Below are positions 1-6,052 of a stretch of 9,096 bases of DNA, piece by piece. The translations under genes and the position numbers were made by a program. Below the pieces are notes generated by a model. It ran no database searches. It was not told where the DNA came from and saw only the letters and a list, made by a program, of their open reading frames with translations. Each line of letters opens with the position of its first letter. Position 1 is the first letter of the stretch. The stretch spans positions 1-9,096 of the forward strand of contig CAZDJK010000027.1 in the NCBI GenBank assembly GCA_964505725.1, given 5' to 3'. This stretch comes from CAVRJC01 sp964505725. Its GTDB lineage: Bacteria; Actinomycetota; Acidimicrobiia; IMCC26256; DASPTH01.

Positions 1-271
1 CTTTCGCCGCGTGGGTGACGTCGGCCCAGCCCGTGAGCGTGATGGGCTCGCCGACCGGTGACGCCGACGCGAGGTCGATCCAGTGGCGGTACGGCGCCTT
101 GAGGAGGTCTTCCTTCTGGTGCTCGGCCGTCGGGTAGAGCCAGAACCGGGTGGCCCTGAGCCCGAAGTGCCGACCCTCCTCGCGCAGCCCGCCCTTGCGC
201 ACGTCGACGATCTGCTCGCCCTCGAGCAGCGCGTGCACCACGACGGCCCATTCCTTGTAGGCGGGAGCCAT
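1..271 (-). CDS. DUF1802 family protein (partial, N-terminal 90 residues)
   Basis: The reading frame begins at ATG 271-269 and continues off the left edge, so only the first 90 residues are visible. The protein opens MAPAYKEWAVVVHALLEGEQ and continues with an RKGG element and FWLYPTAEHQ. This combination (KEWAVV, a short strand pair ending in RKGG, then FWL-P-T-EHQ) is what I recall as the N-terminus of DUF1802, a family of unknown function in bacteria and archaea. No catalytic residues can be assigned and no signal peptide or membrane segment is seen. There is no Shine-Dalgarno sequence before the ATG. A -10-like hexamer sits where a leaderless transcript would need it. The neighbouring hydrolase gene starts 19 bp away on the other strand, so the two may share a promoter region. 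The family call rests on remembered motifs. Confidence 0.75.
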   Translation of the reverse strand, partial: MAPAYKEWAVVVHALLEGEQIVDVRKGGLREEGRHFGLRATRFWLYPTAEHQKEDLLKAPYRHWIDLASASPVGEPITLTGWADVTHAAK

Positions 272-277
272 CCGTTC

Positions 278-283
278 ACAATA
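278..283 (-). promoter_or_regulatory. Candidate -10 element for a leaderless DUF1802 transcript
   Basis: On the minus strand TATTGT (matches TANNNT) is followed by six bases and then the A of the ATG at 271. Transcription would therefore start at or next to the start codon. Leaderless mRNAs of this layout are common in Actinomycetota. No clear -35 is visible, and it would lie inside the start of the hydrolase gene. This is a motif-level guess. Confidence 0.35.
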
Positions 284-290
284 GGCGGGC

Positions 291-1034
291 ATGGACGACA
301 CCCTCCTCGCCGGTGACCTCAAGCTCTCGGCCCACCGGGCCACGCCCCCGCCCCCCGGTCGCGCGATGGGCCTCGTGCTGTGCCACGGCTTCCCCAACGG
401 CCCGCGCGGCGCCGCCACCGTGGGCACGACCTACCCCGACCTCGCCGATCGGATCGCGCGCGACGCCGGGTGCGTGGTGATCACGTTCAACTTCCGCGGC
501 ACCGGGACGTCCGACGGCGACTTCTCCGTGAGCGGATGGATCGACGACCTCCGAGCGGCCGTCGCGGACCTCGCCGATCGGGGCGACGTGCAGGGCGTGT
601 GGGTCGCCGGATTCGGCCACGGCGCCGCGTTCGCTCTCTGCGAAGCCGCCGACGACCCGACCGTGCGCGGCGTCGCCGCCATCGCGTCGCGCACGAGCCT
701 CGGGGCCTGGGTGCGCGATCCCGCGGATCTGCTCGCTCAGGCGCGCGAGATGGGCATGGTCCGCACGCCCGGCTTCCCGCCCGACATGGCCACGTGGGCC
801 CGGGAGCTCCGGCTGCTGGACGCGCCGCTCGCCGCCGGCCGCCTGCGCGCCCGCTCGCTGCTCGTCATCCACGGCGTCGACGACACCGAGGTCCCGGTCG
901 ACGCGGCCCGCGAGATCGCGGAGGCGCGAGGACCCGAGGTCGAGCTGCGCCTCATCGCGGGCGGCGGCCACGAGCTCCGACACGATCCGCGCGCGATCGC
1001 GACGCTGTTGGGCTGGCTCGAGCGTCAGGTGTGA
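291..1034 (+). CDS. Alpha/beta-hydrolase fold protein lacking the nucleophilic serine
   Basis: The 247-residue protein has the layout of a small cytoplasmic alpha/beta hydrolase. The oxyanion-hole strand is LVLCHGFPNG (28-37), followed by FNFRGTGTSDG (67-76), the nucleophile elbow (105-112), a cap region around 140-180, the acid loop VIHGVDDTEVP (Asp198) and a terminal GGGH (His227). The elbow reads GFGHG, so the position normally held by Ser (G-x-S-x-G) is Gly109, codon GGC. Asp and His of the triad are kept. The protein may thus be a non-hydrolytic fold member, use a different nucleophile, or belong to a subfamily with this change. No substrate can be inferred. The start at ATG 291 is preceded by AGGCGG two bases upstream, a poor spacing. 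The 3' end overlaps the convergent reductase gene by 10 bp. No signal peptide or membrane helix is seen. Confidence 0.88.
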   Translation: MDDTLLAGDLKLSAHRATPPPPGRAMGLVLCHGFPNGPRGAATVGTTYPDLADRIARDAGCVVITFNFRGTGTSDGDFSVSGWIDDLRAAVADLADRGDVQGVWVAGFGHGAAFALCEAADDPTVRGVAAIASRTSLGAWVRDPADLLAQAREMGMVRTPGFPPDMATWARELRLLDAPLAAGRLRARSLLVIHGVDDTEVPVDAAREIAEARGPEVELRLIAGGGHELRHDPRAIATLLGWLERQV

Positions 1035-1930
1035 CGCGCCCGGGCGTCGGCGACGATCTCCCAGAGCGTCCGCATCATGTCGTACTGCGGCGTCCACCCG
1101 GTGGCGCGGCGCAACTTGAACGGGTCGCCCACGAGCCGGGGCACGTCGACGGGCCGCACGAGCGCGGGGTCGACGACGAGCCGGAGCGGTCGCGCGGTCA
1201 TGCTCAGGATCCCGTGCGCGATCGCGCGCACCGACACCCCGCGGCCCGAGCACACGTTGTACGCCTCGCCCGGGACACCGTCGAGCACGAGCAGGCGGTA
1301 CGCACGCACGACGTCGCTCACGTGGGAGATGTCGCGGACGGTGTCGAGGTTGCCGACCGCGAGCTCGTCGCGGCCGTCGAGCTCCGCTCGCACGACCCGC
1401 GCCGCGAGCGCGGGGACGAGGAACCGCGTCGACTGGCCGGGACCGGTGTGGTTGAAGGCGCGCACCGCGATCACGGGGACGCGCCCGCCGTTCGAGGCCG
1501 CCAGCGCGAGCGACTCGGCCGCCGCCTTGCTCCTCGCGTACGGCGACGCGGGACGCAGCGGCGCGTCCTCGGCGATCGGCACCTCGGTCGGGGCCACGTT
1601 GCCGTACTCCTCGGCGCTCCCGACGACGAGGAGCCGGGCGACGCCGGCGTCGGCGCACGCGTCGACGACGTTCCCGGTGCCGTCCACGTTCGCCGCCCAC
1701 ACCGCGTCGGGGTCGGAGAACGACTCGCCGACGTGGGTCATCGCCGCCAGGTGGTAGACGACGTCGGGCCGCTCGCGCAGGACGCGGGCCCGCACCGCGC
1801 TCGCGTCGGTCACGTCCACCGGGTCCGGCCCGGAGCGGTCGAGCCCGGCGACGTCGTCGCCTTCCGCACGGAGGTGCGCGACGAGATGGTGGCCCACGAA
1901 CCCGTGCGCACCCGTCACCAGCGCCTTCAT
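1025..1930 (-). CDS. rmd: NAD(P)-dependent sugar-nucleotide reductase/epimerase, probable GDP-4-keto-6-deoxy-D-mannose reductase
   Basis: This 301-residue cytoplasmic protein is an extended short-chain dehydrogenase. The dinucleotide-binding glycine motif is TGAHGFVGHHL (6-16). The catalytic residues are Ser105 (VGSAEEYG) and Tyr131/Lys135 (YARSK). RAFNHTGPGQ (157-166), an RD-S-VSDVVRAY segment (199-211), NVCSGRGVS (225-233) and a C-terminal GDPFKL...GWTP (268-281) follow. These and the roughly 300-residue length fit Rmd, which reduces GDP-4-keto-6-deoxy-D-mannose to GDP-D-rhamnose. A GDP-mannose 4,6-dehydratase is usually longer. Another sugar-nucleotide epimerase remains possible. No 4,6-dehydratase gene lies in the window, so the substrate would have to come from elsewhere. 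The start ATG 1930 overlaps the glycosyltransferase stop as ATGA, indicating translational coupling. Longer readings of this frame upstream of 1930 run antiphase through the glycosyltransferase and are rejected. Confidence 0.85.
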   Translation of the reverse strand: MKALVTGAHGFVGHHLVAHLRAEGDDVAGLDRSGPDPVDVTDASAVRARVLRERPDVVYHLAAMTHVGESFSDPDAVWAANVDGTGNVVDACADAGVARLLVVGSAEEYGNVAPTEVPIAEDAPLRPASPYARSKAAAESLALAASNGGRVPVIAVRAFNHTGPGQSTRFLVPALAARVVRAELDGRDELAVGNLDTVRDISHVSDVVRAYRLLVLDGVPGEAYNVCSGRGVSVRAIAHGILSMTARPLRLVVDPALVRPVDVPRLVGDPFKLRRATGWTPQYDMMRTLWEIVADARARHT

Positions 1931-3027
1931 CGCGCCGCCTCGTAGACGTCGACCAGCTCGGCGGCGGTCGTGTCCCACGAGAACCGTCGCACGCGTTGCG
2001 CGCCACGCGCGACCAGCGCGGCCCCGAGCGAGCCGTCGGTCAGCACCCGGTCGATGGCTCCCGCGAGCCCGTCGACGTCGCCGACGTCGACGAGGAAGGC
2101 GGCGTCGCCGACCACCTCGGGGATCGATCCCGCACGGGTCGCCACGACGGGCGTGCCCAGGGCCATCGCCTCGAGCGGCGGGATGCCGAAGCCCTCGTAC
2201 ACCGACGGGTACGCGTACACCGCGGCCCCCGTGAGCAGATTGCTGCGGTCTCCGGCGGACACGTAGGGGAGCCGGCGGATCCGCTCGCGGTTGCGGGCGT
2301 TCGCGCATGCGTCGTTGAACGCGTCGACGCCCCATCCGTCCTGGCCCGCGACGACGAGGTGGACGTCGGCGTCGTGCTCCGCTACCGCGTCGAACGCTTC
2401 GACCAGGGCCGGGAGGCCCTTGCGCGGCTCGACCGTCCCCAGCGCGAGCACGTACCGCTCGGCGCCGGCGAGCCCGCGTCCGGCGGGCCCGTCACCCACG
2501 GGCAGCGCATCGATGCCGGGGTACACGCGCACGACGCGATCGTCGCCGACTCCGAGCTCGTTCCGCACCTCGTCACCGACGAAGTCGCTGGTGACGTGCA
2601 CGATCGCTCCCCGCCGGACCCCGCGGCGCAGCAACGCCAGGTAGTCGCGGGCGTCGGGCGTGGCCATCTCGGGGAAGTGCACGAAGCCGAGGTCGTAGAC
2701 CGAGACCACCACCGGCGCGACCGCCGGTGGTGGCACGTAATTCGTGGCATGCACGACGTCGACCGGGCCGGTCCAACGCTCGATGCGCGGATGGTCGGCG
2801 CGTCGCCATGCCGACCGCACCGCCCGCGCGGGGAGCGGGGCGGTGGCGGCCCGCGCGCCCCGCGGCAACATGGTCCCGAGCTGGGAACGGCCGCGCAGCG
2901 TCACCGCGTACACGACGAGCTCGGCGTCGTGGCGTCGGCTCAGCGCGTTCACGGTGCCCGCGACGACATGCCCCACACCGGTGCGGACGCCGAGCAGCGG
3001 CGTGCCGTCGATGGCGACGCGGACCAT
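1927..3027 (-). CDS. Glycosyltransferase family 4 (GT-B fold) protein
   Basis: The 366-residue protein shows the GT-B two-domain layout. The N-terminal acceptor domain opens VAIDGTPLLGVRTGVGH (4-20), with the Gly-rich loop typical of this group. VVHATNYVPP (91-100) and VSVYDLGFVHFPE (108-120) also belong to this domain. The C-terminal nucleotide-sugar domain begins at LALGTVEPRKG (194-204) and holds the E-x7-E signature: Glu278 in YEGFG and Glu286 in PLEAMALGTP. TRAGSIPEVVGDAA (297-310) follows. These features match the retaining GT4 mannosyl/rhamnosyltransferase-like enzymes of polysaccharide clusters. Transfer of a GDP-linked mannose or D-rhamnose unit is inferred from the adjacent reductase gene, not shown by sequence. 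The ATG at 3027 has no recognisable ribosome binding site and lies 18 bp after the flippase stop. The gene is the middle of a three-gene minus-strand operon. It probably works at the inner face of the membrane. Confidence 0.9.
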   Translation of the reverse strand: MVRVAIDGTPLLGVRTGVGHVVAGTVNALSRRHDAELVVYAVTLRGRSQLGTMLPRGARAATAPLPARAVRSAWRRADHPRIERWTGPVDVVHATNYVPPPAVAPVVVSVYDLGFVHFPEMATPDARDYLALLRRGVRRGAIVHVTSDFVGDEVRNELGVGDDRVVRVYPGIDALPVGDGPAGRGLAGAERYVLALGTVEPRKGLPALVEAFDAVAEHDADVHLVVAGQDGWGVDAFNDACANARNRERIRRLPYVSAGDRSNLLTGAAVYAYPSVYEGFGIPPLEAMALGTPVVATRAGSIPEVVGDAAFLVDVGDVDGLAGAIDRVLTDGSLGAALVARGAQRVRRFSWDTTAAELVDVYEAAR

Positions 3028-3045
3028 GCGAAGGGGGCGCGAGGC

Positions 3046-4392
3046 TCAGATCTCGAGCGGCTCGTGCTCGATCGCCTCCACGAGCAGGCCGAGGCTCTCC
3101 GGCCCGGCCTCGCGCAGCTTCGTCGCGAGCATGACGCTCATCACCGCCGCGGCTGCGGCGCAGCCGGCGAGAAAGCCGATCTCCGCCCGGAGGAACAGGT
3201 CGTGGCTGCTCACCGCCGTCGTCACGACGGCGACGGAGAGCCCGACGACCCAGGCGACCAGCGCGCGGGCGTGGCCCTTGAGCGCGATCAGGGCCTGGGC
3301 GAGCGTGAGGGCGAAGATGAACAGCGCGCTCCCGGCGAAGAGCAGGCCGAGGTCCTGGCGGTCGAGGTGGAACTTCGACCCGAACAGGATCTTGCCGACC
3401 TCCGGCCCGATAGTGACGCCGCAGAAGAGCCCGAAGAGGCCGACGCCGACCACGATGATCACGAGCTTGCGCAGGCCGTTGCGGAAGTCGGCGAGCTGAC
3501 CGGTCCCGGCCAGCGCCGCCAGCCGCGGCAACAGCGCGGCCTGGACCGCCTGGAACAGCAGGATCGGGATGCGGGCGATGAAGAACCCGACGATGAAGTC
3601 CGCGACGAGCGCGCGCTCGACGGGTCCCTTGGCGAGGACGATGGCCCCGATCGCGGCCGAGTAGCTCAATGCCTGGGCGGCGAGCGATCCGAGGAACAGC
3701 AGGGTGAGGTTGGTCGAGAGCTCGCTCCACTCCGCCTCGGGACCGGGAGGGAGGAGCCCGTGCTGCCCGCGGAGCCCGATCCCCACCGCCACGATCGGCG
3801 GGATCGCTAGCGCGAGGCCGTACCACAGCAGGTTGTCGATGCCCGCGGCGACGAGCACGATCAGCGGGACGACGCGCACGATGCCCTCGGCACCCAGGAT
3901 GATGCCGTAAGGCTTGAAGCGGCCGTTGCCCGCGAGGGTGCCCTTGGCCAGGAACTGGACCGCGTACGTGACGAGCGCGATGACGAAGCAGACGAGCAGC
4001 ACATCGCGCCCGTGGAACAGCGAGTCGGTGAGCGGGAAGAACGCCGCGCCGAGCAGCGTGACCACGATGAGGCCACCGGTGAGGAACATGCTCGCCACCG
4101 CGGCCTTGCGGACGACGGGACCGCTGCCGATGTCGCGCGCGCGGCGGTCGGCGACGGCTCGGCCGACCTCCTGCTCGAGCGGCAGGAAGAAGCCGGGCGC
4201 GACCACGAACACGAAGATCCAGAGCCCGTTCAGCGCGGTGTACTCGGGCTTCGAGAGGCCGCGGAACGCGAGGATCTGGAACATGTACGCCGTGATGCCC
4301 GAGATCAGCAGGCCGAGCCCGACGGCGTAGGTGCCCTCGGGGAGGGGGACCCTCCGAGCCGCCTCGATCAGTCGTTGTGCGCGCTGGGACAT
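3046..4392 (-). CDS. Wzx-like oligosaccharide flippase (polysaccharide biosynthesis membrane protein)
   Basis: The 448-residue protein has about twelve hydrophobic segments spread along its length, in the pattern of MATE/MOP-type polysaccharide exporters. Segments include VGLGLLISGITAYMF near the start, WIFVFVVAPGFF with a following LEQEVGRA, and LVIIVVGVGLFGLF and FIFALTLAQALIAL in the second half. The LEQEVGRAVADRRA stretch after helix 2 is typical of actinobacterial members as I recall them. Its likely role is moving lipid-linked glycan units across the membrane for the products of the two downstream genes. I chose ATG 4392 (MSQRAQRLIEAARR, a cytosolic basic amphipathic start). The frame stays open to ATG 4446 and also holds GTG 4410. 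None of the three has a strong Shine-Dalgarno sequence. The extra 18 residues from 4446 (MLDPARPHGPD...) look non-conserved, and a -10-like motif overlaps that ATG. Confidence 0.85.
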   Translation of the reverse strand: MSQRAQRLIEAARRVPLPEGTYAVGLGLLISGITAYMFQILAFRGLSKPEYTALNGLWIFVFVVAPGFFLPLEQEVGRAVADRRARDIGSGPVVRKAAVASMFLTGGLIVVTLLGAAFFPLTDSLFHGRDVLLVCFVIALVTYAVQFLAKGTLAGNGRFKPYGIILGAEGIVRVVPLIVLVAAGIDNLLWYGLALAIPPIVAVGIGLRGQHGLLPPGPEAEWSELSTNLTLLFLGSLAAQALSYSAAIGAIVLAKGPVERALVADFIVGFFIARIPILLFQAVQAALLPRLAALAGTGQLADFRNGLRKLVIIVVGVGLFGLFCGVTIGPEVGKILFGSKFHLDRQDLGLLFAGSALFIFALTLAQALIALKGHARALVAWVVGLSVAVVTTAVSSHDLFLRAEIGFLAGCAAAAAVMSVMLATKLREAGPESLGLLVEAIEHEPLEI

Positions 4393-4441
4393 GCTCGTGG
4401 ATCTCGTCACCGTGTCGGGCCCGTGGGGGCGAGCGGGGTCG

Positions 4442-4447
4442 AGCATA
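4442..4447 (-). promoter_or_regulatory. Candidate -10 element upstream of the flippase operon
   Basis: TATGCT on the minus strand fits TANNNT and would place a transcription start near 4435. That leaves a leader of about 43 nt to ATG 4392. No convincing -35 hexamer lies 16-18 bp upstream. If real, it rules out initiation at the ATG at 4446, which it overlaps. Confidence 0.25.
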
Positions 4448-4508
4448 CCGGGATCATCGGCCGGATCCGGGTAGGAGGTAACCCATCGGGGCGTGGTTGC
4501 ATGGGGTC

Positions 4509-4598
4509 GTGAGCACCCGGACGTTGTTGATCCTCGCCGCGATCACCGGCTTCGCGATCCTGCTCGCCGGCGCGGTGCAGATCCTGCTCGCGCGATGA
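4509..4598 (+). CDS. Small hydrophobic single-helix membrane protein (29 residues)
   Basis: From GTG 4509 to TGA 4598 the frame reads MSTRTLLILAAITGFAILLA, continuing GAVQILLAR: a short polar N-terminus with an Arg, about 21 hydrophobic residues, and a terminal Arg. This is the composition of a one-pass membrane microprotein. The gene lies 25 bp before the E3 gene on the same strand, so it could be the first cistron of the lipoate operon. I do not recognise a family. Against it, GTG has no ribosome binding site at normal distance; an AGGAGG lies 30 bp upstream. An ATG at 4501 opens a three-codon frame (MGS) whose TGA overlaps the GTG as GTGA, which would allow termination-reinitiation. An alternative frame from GTG 4493 gives a basic, arginine-rich product that looks like a shadow. 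Confidence 0.45.
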   Translation: MSTRTLLILAAITGFAILLAGAVQILLAR

Positions 4599-4614
4599 TG
4601 CACTCACTTCCCCC

Positions 4615-4620
4615 GAGGAG
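4615..4620 (+). promoter_or_regulatory. Ribosome binding site of lpdA
   Basis: GAGGAG sits three bases before ATG 4624. The spacing is short, but it is the only Shine-Dalgarno sequence nearby and supports this start, which leaves just seven residues before the FAD-binding strand. Confidence 0.6.
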
Positions 4621-4623
4621 TCG

Positions 4624-6024
4624 ATGACGGTGGCGGATCAGCACGACGTGGTGGTGCTCGGCGGCGGTCCGGCGGGCTACGCCACCGCCCTGTACGGCGG
4701 CGCGGCCGGGCTCGACATCGTGATGATCGAGGAGGGCCGCGTGGGCGGCACCTGCCTCCACCGGGGCTGCATCCCCGCCAAGGAGCTGCTCCAGACGGCC
4801 GAGGTGCTCGAGACGGTCCGGCGCGCCGGCGAGTACGGGGTGGGCGCCGGCAGCCCGACGCTCGACCTCCTGCAGGCCCAGACCCGCAAGCGGTGGGTCG
4901 TGGACCGCCTCACCGAGGGCCTCCAGGGGCTCCTCGGCCAACGCAAGGTCACGACCCTGAACGGGCGGGGCGAGGTGGTGTCGGCGACGCCGCCCGCGGT
5001 ACGGGTGACCGGCCCCGACGGGGAGATCACCGAGGTGTCGGGCACCAACCTCGTGATCGCCACCGGCTCGACCCCGCGGGCGCTGCCCGGCCTCGCGTTC
5101 GACGGCACGCGGGTCCTGTCGTCCGATCACGTCCTCGAGCTCACCCAGCTTCCGCCACGCGCCGCGATCATCGGCGGGGGGGTCGTCGGCGTGGAGTTCG
5201 CCTCGATGCTCTCCGACATGGGGAGCGAGGTGACGATCCTGGAGGCGCTCCCGCGGATCCTGAACGGCACCGACGACGCCGCCGGCAACGTCGTCTCGCG
5301 TTCGTTCCGCAAGCGCGGCATCAACGTGCACGCCGGTGTGCAGGTCACCGGGATCGAGGGCGCGCGCGAGCTCACGATCACGTGGGAGGGCGGGGCGGGC
5401 GAGCAGTCGGCCGTGGTCGACGTCGTCATCGTGAGCGTCGGCCGGGCACCCGCGACGAGCGGGATCGGCCTCGACTCGCTCGGCGTCCACGTCGACGAGC
5501 GCGGGTTCGTGATGGTCGACGGGCTGATGCGCACGAACGTCGACGGCATCTTCGCCGCCGGTGACGTGGTCGACTCGCCGGCGCTCGCGCACGTGGGCTT
5601 CGCGGAGGCGATCGTCGCGGTCAAGACGATGCTCGGGGAGCCCGCGGTGCCGGTCGACTACGAGCGCGTGCCGTGGGTGATCTACTCGCGACCGGAGGTC
5701 GCGTACTGCGGCCTCACCGAGGAGCAGGCGCGCGCCCGGGGCCATGACGTCGTGGTGTCGACGCAGCGGTTCGGCGGCGACGCGCGGGCCCTGATCATCG
5801 GCGAGCCCGACGGGCTGGTGAAGCTCGTGGCGAACGCCGATGGCCAGCTCCTCGGCGTGCACATCGCGGGCCCGTGGGCCGGCGAGCTGCTCGGGGAGGG
5901 GTACCTCGCGGTGAACTGGGAGGCGAACGGAGCTGAGCTCGCGGCGTTGATCCACCCGCACCCGACGCTGAGCGAGGTGATCGGCGAGGCCGCGCTCGCG
6001 CTCACCGGTCGCCGAATGCACTGA
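4624..6024 (+). CDS. lpdA: Dihydrolipoamide dehydrogenase (E3)
   Basis: This 466-residue flavoenzyme reoxidises the dihydrolipoyl group of 2-oxoacid dehydrogenase E2 subunits and passes electrons through a Cys-Cys pair and FAD to NAD+. The FAD motif VVVLGGGPAGYATAL lies at 9-23. The redox centre GGTCLHRGCIPAKELL has Cys44 and Cys49. The NAD-binding glycine motif IIGGGVVGVEFASML starts near residue 182. The second FAD contact, TNVDGIFAAGDV, is near 304-315. The C-terminal dimerisation domain ends with HPHPTLSE, giving the catalytic pair His446 and Glu451 that acts across the dimer interface. All key residues are present and the length is normal for the family. The HRGCIPAK variant of the redox loop resembles actinobacterial E3 enzymes. 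The E2 gene follows after 28 bp on the same strand, so the two are probably co-transcribed. Mercuric or glutathione reductase is excluded by the C-terminal motif and context. Confidence 0.95.
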   Translation: MTVADQHDVVVLGGGPAGYATALYGGAAGLDIVMIEEGRVGGTCLHRGCIPAKELLQTAEVLETVRRAGEYGVGAGSPTLDLLQAQTRKRWVVDRLTEGLQGLLGQRKVTTLNGRGEVVSATPPAVRVTGPDGEITEVSGTNLVIATGSTPRALPGLAFDGTRVLSSDHVLELTQLPPRAAIIGGGVVGVEFASMLSDMGSEVTILEALPRILNGTDDAAGNVVSRSFRKRGINVHAGVQVTGIEGARELTITWEGGAGEQSAVVDVVIVSVGRAPATSGIGLDSLGVHVDERGFVMVDGLMRTNVDGIFAAGDVVDSPALAHVGFAEAIVAVKTMLGEPAVPVDYERVPWVIYSRPEVAYCGLTEEQARARGHDVVVSTQRFGGDARALIIGEPDGLVKLVANADGQLLGVHIAGPWAGELLGEGYLAVNWEANGAELAALIHPHPTLSEVIGEAALALTGRRMH

Positions 6025-6040
6025 GCATCCGCATCGAGTC

Positions 6041-6045
6041 AGGAG
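6041..6045 (+). promoter_or_regulatory. Ribosome binding site fixing the GTG start of the E2 gene
   Basis: AGGAG lies seven bases before GTG 6053, an ideal spacing. The product then starts directly at the first strand of the lipoyl domain (MDVTMPQLGE). A later GTG at 6059 or ATG at 6065 would cut into that strand. Confidence 0.75.
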
Positions 6046-6052
6046 AAGCCGA

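Noticed and set aside
276..2006. Minus-strand open frame (576 codons) across the hydrolase and reductase genes
   Set aside because: Very Arg-rich, antisense to the hydrolase and out of frame with the reductase, whose own frame carries all the SDR motifs.
1996..3810. Plus-strand open frame (604 codons) opposite the glycosyltransferase and flippase
   Set aside because: Arg/His/Asp/Gln-rich antisense product with no domain; the minus strand has a GT4 signature and twelve membrane helices.
4393..4508. Searched for a riboswitch, operator or full promoter between the divergent operons
   Set aside because: Apart from TATGCT on the minus strand and the AGGAGG on the plus strand, I saw no -35/-10 pair, strong hairpin or known riboswitch core.
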